Shown: positions 11,221-23,364 of the stretch, piece after piece
Numbering within the stretch: the first letter of the stretch is position 1
Layout: each line of letters starts with the position of its first letter
Source of the DNA: Euryodendron excelsum
Lineage: Eukaryota; Streptophyta; Magnoliopsida; Ericales; Pentaphylacaceae
Assembly (NCBI GenBank): GCA_033060915.1
Contig: CM065387.1
Coordinates: 29,687,001 to 29,751,000 of the forward strand
Direction of reading: 5' to 3'
Length of the DNA: 64,000 nucleotides
The notes under the pieces: generated by a model
What the model was told of the DNA's origin: nothing
Seen by the model: the letters and a program-made list of their open reading frames with translations, nothing else
Database searches by the model: none
Program-made: the position numbers and the translations under genes

Positions 11221-14200
11221 GCGACTAGGTTGGAATTGAAAATATATTTGAATAAAGGACTTTTAGAAAACAATTTGGAGTTGCCACCTAACTTGATTAA
11301 GGTGAGTTAGATCACCTAAAAACTAAGCACAATCTGAAGACTACACTTAGGGTTTCTGAAAACGATTTTGGAGATACTATCTCAAGAGATGGTTTTTAGG
11401 AAAACAGGTTGTTTGGCAACCTTTGGAAAAATTTTAAGCCCTTTTTTGAAAATAAACTCCATTTTGGTCTTTGAAAACAGTGATCCTAAGTTCGAAGCTT
11501 AGTTACGCGTAGGGAAGACGCACTAAGCCATCACCTTACCCCGCCCTTATGGTACCTACATGTCTATTCACCCTAGATTCACCTATGAGAGTTTTCAACT
11601 AACAAATGTCCAAAACTATCCACTTTAGAAAAGAATTTTTGAAAAGACATAATGCATGATATGTAAATGCAATAGAAAAATAGAGTTGGAAAATTGATTT
11701 GGAAATAGATTTAAAAAGAAATTGATTTGATTTAAAAAGAGATTTGAAAAGATAGATTTAAAATTGGAAAGTTTTAGAAATTAGAAATAGAGATTTAAAA
11801 ATAGATTTTTTGAATTGGAAACTTGAAATAGATTATGAGATTGGAAGTTGGAAAAAAGTTATGGAGATGGAAGTTTAAAAAAGGTTGTGGAAATAGAAGC
11901 TTGAAAAAGGTTGTGACCGCACCCATGAGGGTAGCCTACGTATCCTTTTTGAGGAATTAGGTTAGTCGTAGTTCAGACAAGAGTCCGATAGAAAGTAGAA
12001 GGTTTTGATTTGAAAAAAAAGAGATTTGGAATTGGAAAAAAGGAGTTTGATTTGAACTTAGAGTAGAAGATTGGAATTTGGAATTTGGAATTGAAAAGAT
12101 GGACTTCGATTTGGAAAGATAGAACTTGAAAAAAAGATTTAGACTTGTTTTAGAAAGATTGAAATTTAGGAAACCTAGACTTAGGAAGATAGGATTTAAG
12201 AAGGACTCAAGGTTTAGAAAAGATTTGACTCGAATGTTGGACTTGGAAGATTAGGGAAAGATTGGATTTAGGAAAGATTCGAAATAGGAAAGTCTCGATT
12301 TAGGAAAGTTTCAAAATCGGAAAGTTTCATTTTACGAAAGTTTTGATTTAGGAAAGTTTTTGTTTTAGGAAAGAACTGATTTAAGAAAGATTTCAAATTA
12401 GGAAAGAATTAAAATTAGAAAGTTTTGAAATTGGAAAGCCTTCTTTTTAAGAAAGAGTTGATTTTTGGAAAGAGTTGAATTAGGAAACGTTTAATTTAAG
12501 AAAGATTTAGAATTTTAGAAAGTTTAGGATTTAGAAAGTTTTAACTTAAGAAAGTTTCGAATTTAGAAAGTTTTGGATTTGGAAAGATTTGAAGTTAGAA
12601 AGATTTGAAAATTTAGATTTGGAAAGTTAAGATTTGAAAATGTGTGGAAGTAGGAAAGGTTTAGACTAGGAAGGATTTGAAAGTTTAAAGTTTAAGGAAA
12701 GATTTAAATGTTTAAGTTTTGGAAACCTAAGGTTTAGGAAAGTATGAGATTAGGAAGGATTTGAATTAAGAAAGATTTGGAGTTGGAAGGATTGAGATTC
12801 CTATTTCCTAAAACAAGGGATTGGATTTTGTTTCTAAAAGAAGTGTTTTGATTTTGTTTCAAAAAACAGAGGATAGGATCTAGTTTCCTTAATGGGAGGT
12901 TGGATTTGGTTTCCTAAAGCGAAGATGGAATTTGGCATGGATTTGGAACGATGATGTTTTAGAAATCCTAGATTTGAAAGACTATAGTTTTGGTGTAGAA
13001 AATAGATTTTTGGAAACTTAGGATTTAGATGTAAAGAAGGAGATTTTAGAAACCTAGGTTTTGAGGCAAGGGTGGAAATCATGTTTTAAGAAAGGAAATT
13101 AGGGTTTTCCTAATTGTTTGCTCTAGGGTTTAACTTGGACTCTAAGAAAAGAGATTTTTGGAAAGTGAGTTTTTAGAAAGGGAGATTTTTGAAAGGAAAT
13201 CCTAGAGAGGAGTTTTTAGAAAGTGAATTTTGAAAAGAAAGTTTTTCAAAAGGGATTTTGGAAAGTAGAGCTTTGAGAGAGTTTTTGGAAAGAGAGGTAT
13301 TGGAAGGAGATCTTAAAAAGGAGTTTTTGGAAAGCGAATTTTGAAAATAGAGTTTTTGGAAAGGAGTTTTGAAAAGAGTTTTGGAAAATAGATTTTTGAA
13401 TGGAGTTTTTGAAAACAATTTTGGAAAGGAATTTTGAGAAGGAGATTGGAGAGAGTTTTTAGAAAGTACGTTGGAAAAAAGATTTTTAGAAAGAGAGATT
13501 TGAAAAGAGAGTTTTTAGAAAGTACACAAAATACCTCACTTTCCTAAAGCGATTCTAACCATAAGAACGTTAGAACCACTTTAAGATAGTGGTTTTGAAA
13601 ACAACAAAGATTTGAAAATATGGACCACATTGGTCACTTTAAATGTAACACTTTCCTAAAGCAACCCTAACCATGGAAATGCTAGAATCACCTTTGGATT
13701 GTGATTTTGAAAACAAGTTTTGAAGAAGAAAATTTTAATGCAAGTTTTGAAAATGGTTTTGATGCAAGTTTTGAATACAAGTTGGAAAACGAATTTTGGA
13801 GGAATGCAAGATCATGATATGCATAATGCAAGTTGGGGTTGTGAACATACAAGATTAAGGCTTCACCACATAATCAAGGGGGCCGAACCCACGTGGTCTT
13901 TAGTTAGAATAAAAGAAAGCCCCCGACCTGGTGACCTCCAATAGCCTAATTCTACACATGGACTGTGAAGTGCCTTGTTTCAAGCATGCAAGAAAGGGGG
14001 GAAGAAAATGGGGGATTAAAATAGAAGAAAACCCAAGTGGGTTCGGAGGGGAAGACTGAGAGGGAAGATGCGTAAACTTAAATAGAGAGCCTTCCTTGTA
14101 TCTTCTTTATTTTGCTTTGCTTTGCGCGCTTTGTTTTTCTTGCTTTGCTTCAGTCTTCGCTTCAGTCTTCATTTGGATCTTCGAGAACTTCTCTTGATCT

Positions 14201-14431
14201 TCAAGAGCTTCGGGTTGCAGCACTTCAAGTCTTCAATGGAGGCTTTGGAGGCTAGTGTATGAGTATATATGAGTGTATGGGAGTATATGAGAGCTAGGGT
14301 TTGTGTATGGGGGCTAGGGTTTGGAAAACCTAAAGAAAACTAGGGTTTGGGGAGGTTATGAGCTCTGTATATCGAAGCGTAGGGTTTTTAGACTGAGTTT
14401 GCGGACCTCTTTCACGCTGGAGGAGGCTCTG

Positions 14432-14439
14432 TATTTATA
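14432..14439 (-). promoter_or_regulatory. TATA box of giant LTR copy 2
   Basis: The sense strand reads TATAAATA, placed as in the other copies. The upstream dyads are decayed here: GCGCCACT and AGTGACGCT remain at about 14494-14517. Confidence 0.7.
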
Positions 14440-16000
14440 GAGAGAAGAATGACCTGGCGTTTGTTGCAGTAGTGCTGGGCCAAAATTCCTTCTAGCGCCA
14501 CTAGGAGTGACGCTAGGCCAATATTTGGCTTGGCACCACTAGTCACTTAGGAAAGTTTTAAGGTCGGTAAGCAACGTATCTTCAGAAGATTTGGGCACCT
14601 GTACTAGTGATTACCATACAATTTTTAGCCTAGCTTCACTAAGAGTAGCTTCAAAAGGTCCGGGAAGGATTTAAAGGGGCCGGGAATGGCCCGAAAGGCC
14701 AGAAAGGGACAGGAACCCTTAGAAAAGGGTCCCGGAGGTATTAGACTTGAAAAATGATGACAGGATGTGTTGGAAGGGTTGATCGGGGCATTAGGAACAA
14801 AACGATCAATCAGGCCGGAAAGCTGCCAGGACGGACTCAGAATGTCCTGAAAGAAGATTCGAGATTTGGAAACATTATTTAGAATGTTCGCAAAGGTTAC
14901 CGGTTTGATACCCAAAGCCGGTGTGGTCGGAAAAGGCGACCGGCCCACTAGGGGCAAAACGGTCATTTTGTACTAGGTTTGCCGGAATCGACTCGGAATG
15001 ATCCAAAAAGATAATGAAAGGCCGGGAATACCAGAAAAATCATTCTCGGGAGGTTACCGGTTTGATACCCAGAGCCGGTGTGGTCCCCAGGGCACTCGGA
15101 TGCCTAGGGGCAAAATGGTCATCTTGACCAGAAAGTCTCAAAATTGGCCCGAAATTGACTGGAAGGCACCTAATCATGCTGGATCATCTATGGGATGATC
15201 TTGGAAGGGTGGACTTACCGTTTTGATGACTTAGGTACTATCTCGAGAAACGTGTCAGAAATTGACCCTAGGGACAGTTTGATCATTTTTCACCAGAGTG
15301 GGCTAGCAGACACTGGTGTTGATCTGGGTTTTGAGTGTTTCCGCCACTCTGACGGTGGTCTCGTGATATAGGGGTTTGTTGGTAATTCCCTATATCGACC
15401 TATTTATGAGTATTTTCGCTACTCTGACGGTTGCGATGTTTACGAGTATTTTCGCTACTCTGACGGTTTGTGATCATTCCTGAGATTGCCTGATCTCGGA
15501 AAGCTGTTAAATGGACTTAGTGCTTGAGAAATCAACTTTCTCAAAAGGCAGGCTGAAACGGATATTTTTGCATTGGCGGGCTAGTAGGCGTCAAAGGTGG
15601 ACCGTTTTACCATCTTGGGGACTTAGGGTCTCGTCCTGGTCGACGGGTTTGAAGGGACTTACAGTTTCGAAGAGTTCACTCAGAAACGTGTCAGACAGGA
15701 TATACTTACCGCCTCGAGGAATCAACTTTCTCGAGGGAGGGATTGGAATTGGAATTGGACTTGAAAAAGGGGACTTACCGTCTTTGAGAAGACGTGCCTG
15801 ATTTGGAATTGGACTGAAACAATGCCGCCAAAGGCATTTCGGTCATTTTGCCTCTATTCGGGCCCTGCGGATTCACAAAGCAATGGATTGACTAGATTAG
15901 ACTTGAAAAATTGAGTTGACTCAAAACATGTCCATATTGACTTGAATACAAGTCTGGACGGACTGGAGACTGCCGAGCGGACAAAAATGAGGTACTTACA

Positions 16001-17040
16001 GTCACCTTCCTCTCAATATGCAGAGAACCATACCCTTTTTAAGCTAGAGTTCTATCTGTGAACCTCAGGCCACCAAAACATTATTGAACTATGTTTGACC
16101 TAATTCCTAGATAGTTAGGATACGTAGGTAGTCTGAATTTTCTTCTTAGGCTCGATTAACTTTTCCCTAAGGTGTGCGAAACCATCAATCACCTTTTTCC
16201 CGAGGAGCAGGAAACCATCAATAAGCCATTTGCCCGAAGAATAAGAAACCATGTCCAACATAATGGGTTCAAATACCCATGCCATTCAAAGTCAATCCGA
16301 ACTACGTTTGGCCTGATTCTTACACGGTTAGGATATATAGGCAGTCTAAATTCTCTTCTCAAGCTTGGTCGAAACTCATCATAAGCATTAGCATCTTTGT
16401 TCCTTAATTCGAATAACATTTCAAAACCTCCTCCAGAGGAGTGATAGCTCTTTCAAAACCGGGCATATGGCCTTTTCAAAACAATAACATTACATTCTTA
16501 TTACATCTATAAGCAACATAACAGTTATGTTGCTAACATTTATGCATTCACTACACATGCACACCCACACATAGTATACATATATAAGCAAAATCATTCT
16601 CAACTGCACACAATTGACATAATGCATATACAAAGCATGATAATGATGATGTTAAATTCATTAGACACTAGAAAGGAGGTTTCTAGAGCGGGGGTGATAC
16701 CAATTTTGGGTGGGATTAGGTGTTTATGCTTAAAATACATATGCTTCCCAACACGTAATAGGATCCTCGAGCCTCGACCTGATTATGTAGACCAACATGG
16801 AGTCAAACCATCAAGGGCTTTTCGAAAATGGTATAAATGCCTTTTCAAAACAATTGGAACCTTTTCAAATTGCATATCATGTTTTTTGTATTGAAAACAT
16901 GTTTTTAGCCTCTGAATTCAAGTTTGCGAAAATACACTTTTTGTTGTCCTGGCACACTAATTGTCAAGTGTTGACTCCGAAGCTTTTCCAAAACTAATGA
17001 CCTTTTTCAAATTAAATAAACTGTGCGAGCCGAGACAAAG
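16001..17040. repeat. Old element continued: diverged repeats
   Basis: Units with TTGACCTAATTCCT, GGATACGTAGGTAG and TTCTTAGGCTCGAT recur at about 16096, 16309 and, weakly, 16770. They continue the repeats seen before 11111. Between them are short direct repeats of GAGGAGCAGGAAACCATCAA type (about 16175-16250). A 10-bp perfect hairpin lies at 16512-16534. No coding region is supported. Confidence 0.55.
16512..16534. other. Perfect 10-bp hairpin
   Basis: The arms AGCAACATAA and TTATGTTGCT are separated by 3 bp. No coding context; function unknown. Confidence 0.5.
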
Positions 17041-17385
17041 ACAACCGCATGCGACTGGAGGTAATAGGTGATTACACTCCAAAAGTGTAATCACAATCCC
17101 TTAATTAGTGGGTTGTTAGCTCTATTATAGGTAGTATATTGCTTTAATAGTCTATTTTATCCCTAAACTTCTTTAATGAACCTTATGCAGGAAATGGAGT
17201 TTAAAAGGGTCAAATTGTGCAAAATTGCAAAGAAGCATTCAAACGGAGAATCTACTGTACGGACGGGCATTCGAACACCCTACTACACTGTTCGAACGAA
17301 CGTAGGGAATCAGAGAGCTCAATACACCTTTTGAATTAGGTCTAATAGCCGAGGGAAGATTTAGAGAGCATGAAAATTCGTTCGC
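17041..17385. other. Old LTR-like sequence, left part
   Basis: It contains a perfect 11-bp hairpin at 17068-17094 (arms GTGATTACACT and AGTGTAATCAC, loop 5). It then has unique sequence with short repeats of CATTCGAACACCCT type, echoed after the hAT-like element as GTTTGAACGCC. Together with 19394-19885 and 24975-25384 it seems to be one older promoter-bearing LTR interrupted twice. The family is not recognised. Confidence 0.4.
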
Positions 17386-19393
17386 TAGGGGTGCAGAAAT
17401 GACTTATAAAATCTGAGAACCGAACCAATCTGGCCTTATTAGATTGGGTTGGTTCGGTTTTAGTAGCCCTTTGGTTCGGTGCTGGTCCTGGTCCTGAAAA
17501 TTGTGGAATTGATCAGATTGGTTTGGTTCTTAGGTTAGCTACTTTCTAAACCGAACCAATAGACTGAGATTATTACTATTAGGTGGACTAGCCACACCTT
17601 ATAATTTCTGTTTCATGTAAATTCAATCAAGTTAGGGTTTTTACTCCCAGCCGCTTTAAGAAGTTGATCTCGATCTCATCAGAGATTCATACCATCATTA
17701 TCCTCTGCTTCAAACCACCACTGTCCTCCTCTGTCCAGCTTTGATCTCAAACTTTAGAGTCCAAACTCCAAAGGCAGACTTTGTTCTCTTATATCGTCCA
17801 GACTCTAGTCTCTAGAGGTAAATCTATCTTTCTCTCTTTCTCTCTCTCTATTTATCTATAACTTTTTGTCTTTGTCTCTTAGGGTTTCGAATATTTGCAT
17901 TTTAGTCGTTGATCTTCGTGAGTTAGGGCTCGAAAGTTGATTTTAGGGTTTTCTGCATTTATGTCTCTTAGGGTTTCGAATCACTCATTTTTTTGTTTCG
18001 ATTTGCAATTCGTCATTCTTTTTTCTTACTTGGTAATATTTTTTCCCCCTTATTTCTTACATGTTAATCAGTCTATTTGTATAAGCTGTTTTGAAGATTC
18101 AGATGTTGTTTTATTTACAGAGTCTTGCTTATTTCCTTCTTTCTATGTTTTATGCCCCAAGGAAGTGTTAAGTTTATTGGTTTTAATATGTCTGTATTTT
18201 GAATTGAAATTGAATAATTGAGCAAAGGGTCATTATTGTTGAAAGATATGGGCTAATATTGACAATGTAACCATGTTTATTGGTTCTCTTTACATTTATT
18301 AGGTTAGTGATTGATTTTGATTTGGTATGCAAAATGAGAAGGTGGAAGTTGCTCCAAATTCACTTGATTGAGAAGGAAATATATAAATGTCTGCATACAC
18401 ATATATATTTTTTCTGGTTAAACTTGTTTGCAAGTTTTTATTTGTCCTGCATGCTTGTGTTTCTTTTAACTCAGTACATGTTAAATGCAATTTCACTTAG
18501 TTGATATTTAACCCTACAAAGCAATAGCCTGGTGCTTTATTAGAATATTGATGATCTACAACACATTACACAGATTACCATACCATTACAAGAACAATAG
18601 GCCTCATTTCTTTTGCTTAGAATCTTCAGTGCCACATAGGTAATAAGAAGTCCAGAGATATATTTCAGATCAATGTAATGCAATCTGAAGTGAGGGGGTT
18701 GACTTAATTCTTTTGCCTTTATATAGTATGTCATTATTATGTGGACTCAAGATGCTTGTTTCTTTGGATCTTTTGGTTTTGCTCTTTTTTTCTCCCTCCC
18801 TTCTCCTCTGCAGGTTTTCTCTTTGCTGGTGCTATTTTCATTTTATTTCTTATTCATATCTAATGAGAGCCATTAATTGAAATCTTTGATTTTTAATTTG
18901 CAGTTGAGTTACCAAGTCCTAAAAGATGTTGAAGCTATTAGAAGAAATAGTGGCTAACTAAGGGATTTAGCATTGTGCTTGAAGGCTTGAAGTTCAATCT
19001 ATTTGAATTTTTTGTTTTATTTGGTTGTAATTTGGTTATAATTTGGTTATTGGATTGTAACATCCGGTATGTTGAGTCGTTGACTTGGTGTTTGGCTTGT
19101 ATTACTTTTAAACAATTTTCTTTTCTTGTTTGTGAATTTTGTAAATGTTGAAGACATTGTTTATTTTATTTAAGTTTGTGTTTTTTGTAATTTATTGAGA
19201 ATGAAGATAGTAACAGGTGGAGCCAATCCAACCTAAACCGACCAATCAAAACCTTGGAACCAAACCGAACCAATCTAAACTGAGTCGGGTTCGTTTGGTT
19301 CGGTCTTGGTTCGAAAAATATGGAACCAATGATGACTGGTTCAGTTCTGGGTTAGGCATGAAACCGAACCAAACTGACCCATGTGCATCCTTA
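17386..19393 (+). mobile_element. hAT-like non-autonomous element with exon/intron-like interior, 2.0 kb
   Basis: The left end TAGGGGTGCA and right end (inverted) TAAGGATGCACATGGGTC match the termini of the better-preserved element at 42880-44124. Both elements have subterminal arrays of GGTTCGGTT/AACCGAACC. No clear 8-bp duplication survives (TCGTTCGC against GTTTGAAC). The interior (about 17640-19140) looks like a transcribed gene without a long frame: pyrimidine-rich leader, GAG|GTAAAT donor at about 17816, TTTGCAG|TTGAG acceptor at about 18903, and a short final exon followed by a T-rich 3' region. It may be the untranslated exons of an autonomous hAT element after loss of transposase, or a captured host gene fragment. 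Confidence 0.6.
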
Positions 19394-19885
19394 GTTTGAA
19401 CTGCCGTTCAGGGTGTTTGAACGCCTGACAGTGCTATGTTTTTCTTCATAGCTATATAAGGCAGTTTTGCCGAATTTGGGAGTAGTTTTTCAGTTAATTA
19501 GATATTGTATTAGGTTTAGCTTGATGTTGGGAGCATTGTAGAGAGAGAGAAAGTAGAGATTTCAATATAATTCTTCAAGTTCTTTGTATTCAAGCACTAG
19601 CTTTACAATTGTCACGAAATTTCTTACTATTTTAATGGAATTTATCATGGAATCTAGTAGCTAAACTCTCTTTTGAATGCAATTGTGAAGATTAACCTAA
19701 GTTTCTCAATCTTTCAATGGAAGTAACTTGGAATTCAATGATTTATTTTATAGTAGTTTAATTCATTGTAATTGAATTCTAGATCTATTAGAAAACTTGT
19801 ATTCTTACATAGATTTGGTAACTTCTATGCATATTCTTAGGTTAGTTAGGTATAGAGATTGCACAAGTTGATGGTAGGATTACAT
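19394..19885 (+). other. Old LTR-like sequence with TATA box, middle part
   Basis: It contains CTATATAAGG (19452-19461) and then about 400 bp with AG-rich and AT-rich text leading to the insertion point of the solo LTR (TACAT, 19881-19885). The layout of promoter and long AT-rich untranslated part fits a decayed plant LTR. No family is assigned. Confidence 0.4.
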
Positions 19886-22485
19886 TGTCGCGCCCAGATT
19901 TTTCGCACTCGAGGAATACTCATCCAAGCGGGAAAAATACTGTACTCTCTCGTTAGAACTCACCCTCCTAAAAGAATGAGTGCGACTAGGTTTGAATTGA
20001 AAAATTGGTTTGAATAAAGGGCTTTTAGAAAAGATTTGGAATCGCCACCTAACTTGATTAAGGTGAGTTAGGTCACCTAAAAACTAAGAATAATCCGAAG
20101 ACTACACTTAGGGTTTTTGGAAAACGATTTGAAAATATCTCCTCAAGAGAGGGTTTTTAGGAAAACGGGTTGTTTGGCAACCTTTGGAAAACATTTAGCC
20201 CTTTTTAGAAAAATAACTCCGTTTTGGTCTTTGAAATCAGTGATCTTAGGTTCGGAGGTTGGTTATGTGTAGGGAAGACGCACTAAGCTATCACCCTACC
20301 CCGCCCTTTCGGTACCTACATGTCAATCTACCCTAGTTTCACCTATGAGAGTCTTTAATTAACATACGTTCAATCCTATTCACTTTAGAAAAATAATGTT
20401 TGAAAACTAACATGATGTATGATATGCAAGTGCAAGTTAAGAGAATTGAAAAATAGATTTGAAAAGAGATTGATTTGATTTGAAAATAGATTTGAAGAAA
20501 TAGAATTGAAATTGGAAAGTTTGAAAATTTGGAAATAGAAATTTGAAAATAGAAAGTTTGAAAGTAGATGGAATTTGAGATTTGAAAAGATTTTGAAAAC
20601 CGCACCCATGAGGGTGGAATTGAAAGTTTGAAAAGTATTGTGACCGCACCTATGAAGGTTGCCTACGTATCCTTTTGGGGGAATCAGGTCAGTCGTAGTT
20701 TGGACAAGAGTCCGATTGAAAAGAGATTGATTTGGAAGAAAGAGATTGAATTGAAAGTTGGATTTGATTTGAGATTAGAAAAGGAGATTGGAAATTGAAA
20801 TTGAGAAGATTGGACTTGCTTTGGAAAGATTGATTTTGGAAAAACTTGGTTTTGGGAAAGATGGAGATTTAGGAAACCTAGACTTAGGAAAGATAAGAGA
20901 CCTAGGAAAGACTTGAGATTAAGAAATATTAGATTGGAATGTTGGATTTGGAAAGATCTTGAAAGATTTGAAAACTTGAAATTTAGGAAAAATTTAGATT
21001 AGGAAAGTGTCACTTTTGGAAAGTTTGAAATTAGGAAAGTTTTAGGTTTAGGAAAGTTTTGAAATTAGGAAAGTTCTGATTTTAAGAAAGTTTGAAAATT
21101 GGAAAGTTTTGAAAATTGAAAAGTTTTGAATTTAGAAATGTTTCGAAAAAGGGAAGTTTTGAATTTGGAAAGCTTTGAAAACAAGGAAGTTTTGAAAATA
21201 AGAAAGTTTTGTTTTAGGAAAGGTTTGAAAAAGGAAAGTCTTCAGTTTAGGAAATGTTTGAATTAAGAAAGTTTTGAATTTAGAAAAGCCTTAGATTTAG
21301 AAAGATTTTGAAGTTTTGAAAAATTTAGAGTTTGGAGAGATTTAGGTTTAGAAAGATTTAACTTAAGAAAGTTTCAAATTTAGAAAGTTTTGAATTTGGA
21401 AAGATTTGAAACTTAGAAAGTTTAAGATTTAGAAAGTTTTAGGGTTTTAGAAAATCTTGAGATTAGAAAAGGTTTGAATTTAGGAAGGTTTTGAAAACTT
21501 AGGTTTGAAAAGTTAAGATTTGAAAAGGGGGTAGAATTAGGGAAGGGTTGAATTAGGAAAGAGATTTTTATGTTCAAGTTTTTGGAAACTTAAGATTTAG
21601 AAAAGTGGAAGTTTAGGAAGGATTTGAATTAGGAAAGAGTTGGATTTTGAAATTTAAAGAAAGATTTAAAATTTAGGTTTAGGAAACTTATGGTTTAGGA
21701 AGGTAGGAAATTAGGAAGAAGTGGAATTAGGAAAGGTTTGGGATTTGTTTCCAAAAACGGAAGATTGGATTTAGTTTCCTAAACGGGGAGATTTGATTCG
21801 GTTTCCTAAAGGGAAGAGAGGATTTGGAAAGGGAGATTCTAGAAACCCTAGATTTGGAAAATTGTAGTTTTGACGTAGGAAATAGGTTTTGGAAACATGT
21901 ATAGTTTGGATGTGAAAACAAGAGATTTTGGAAACTTAGGTTTGGGGCAAAGTTTGAAAATCATGTTTTTGGGAAGAAAATTTAGGGTTTCCTAATTGTG
22001 GGTTATGGGGCTTGACTTGGGCTCTAAGGAAAGAGTTTTTGGAAAGTGCGTTCTTGAAAACGAAGGTTTTCTAGAAGGGAATCCTAGGGAGGAGTTTTTG
22101 GAAAGTGTGTTTGAAGATAGAGTTTTTGGAAAAAGATTTTAAAGAGAAGGAGTTTTTGGAAAGTGTGTTTTTGGAAACAGAGATTTTGGGAGGAAAAATC
22201 CTAGAGGGGAGTTTCTAGAAGGAAGATTTTTGGAAAGAGAGTTTTTAGGAAGGTTTTTGGAGAGAGTTTTTAGGAAGGTGAATCCAGGGAGTGTTTTTAG
22301 AAAGTGAATTTTGAGGAAAAGATTTTGGAGAGGAGTTGAAAAAGAGAGTTTTGAAAAAATAGATTCTGGAAGGGAGTTTTTGAAAACAATTTTGAAGAGG
22401 AGAGTTTTAGGAAAGTATGTTGAAAAAAAGATTTTTAGGAAGAGATTTTTGAAGAGAGAGAGTTTTGGAAAGTATGAAAACGTCT

Positions 22486-22540
22486 CACTTTCTTAAAGCG
22501 ATTCTAACCATAAGAGGGCTAGAACCACTTTAAGAAAGTG
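22486..22540 (-). other. Conserved stem-loop, best-preserved subfamily A copy
   Basis: The outer arms CACTTTCTTAAAG (22486-22498) and CTTTAAGAAAGTG (22528-22540) are perfectly complementary over 13 bp. The inner arms TTCTAACC and GGCTAGAA pair with one mismatch. A second, diverged copy lies about 100 bp further along. Confidence 0.65.
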
Positions 22541-23356
22541 GTTTTGGAAAACAATAAGATTTGAAAATATAGACCAAAAAGGTCACTTTTAATGTAACAC
22601 TTTCCTAAAGCAACCCCAGCCATGGAAAGGCTAGAATCACCCTAGAATCGTGGTTTTGAAAACAAGTTTTTGAAAAAGAGATTTTGATGCAATTTTGAAA
22701 ACAAGTTTGAAAACGATTTCAAAAACAACTTTGAAAACGGTTTTTGGAATATGCAAGACTATGATATGCACAATGCAATTTGGGGTCATGAACATACAAG
22801 GTTAAGGCTTCACCACATAATCAAGGGGGTCGGACCCACGTGGTTTCTAGTTAGACTAGAAGAAAGCCCCTGATACGGTGACTTTCCAATAGCCCAATCC
22901 TACGCATGGACTTGGAATTCCCTTGTTTCAAGCATGCAAATAAAGGGGGGGAAAGAGATGGGGGATTAAAATAGAGAAAACCCAAGTGGGTTAGGAGAGA
23001 GAAGAGAGAGAGAGGGGGAAGTGCGAAAAATTAAATGGAGAACCTACCTTGTATCTTGTTTATTTTGCGCGCCGCGCTGTCTTTGGTCTTCGTCTTGATC
23101 TTCCCCTTCAGTCTTCAAGAGTTGTCTTCAAGCTTTAGATGGTAGCTCTTCAAGTCTTTAAAGGAGGGTTGAAGGCTAGTGTATGAATGTATGGGGGTGT
23201 ATAGGAGTGTATAGGAGGCTAGGGTTTAGTGTATGGTGGCTAGGGTTTGGAAAACCTAGGGAGGCTAGGGTTTAGGAGGTACTCGAGCTCTGTATATCAA
23301 ATTATAGGATTTTTAGGTTAAGTTTGCAGACCCCTTTCACGTTGAATGAGGCTCTG

Positions 23357-23364
23357 TATTTATA
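23357..23364 (-). promoter_or_regulatory. TATA box of giant LTR copy 3
   Basis: The sense strand reads TATAAATA. Upstream in sense lie GGCGCCACT and AGTGGCGCC dyad arms (about 23430-23453). Confidence 0.7.

Larger units (their letters stand above)
11112..16000 (-). mobile_element. Giant solo LTR, subfamily A (copy 2), 4.89 kb
   Basis: The + strand starts TGTCACGCC and ends GGTACTTACA. The flanking duplication is GTCAT (11107-11111) against GTCAC (16001-16005), one mismatch. The interrupted repeat continues with GTCACCTTCC, so a decayed solo-LTR duplication is the best reading. It is alignable end to end with copies 1 and 3. The order is U5 end, purine-rich repeat tract (about 12000-12780), stem-loops (about 13540-13720), TATA box and U3. 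It is non-coding. Confidence 0.9.

Noticed and set aside
17378..19401. An 8-bp target duplication for the hAT-like element at 17386-19393
   Set aside because: TCGTTCGC and GTTTGAAC match at only two positions, so the element call rests on the terminal and subterminal repeats.
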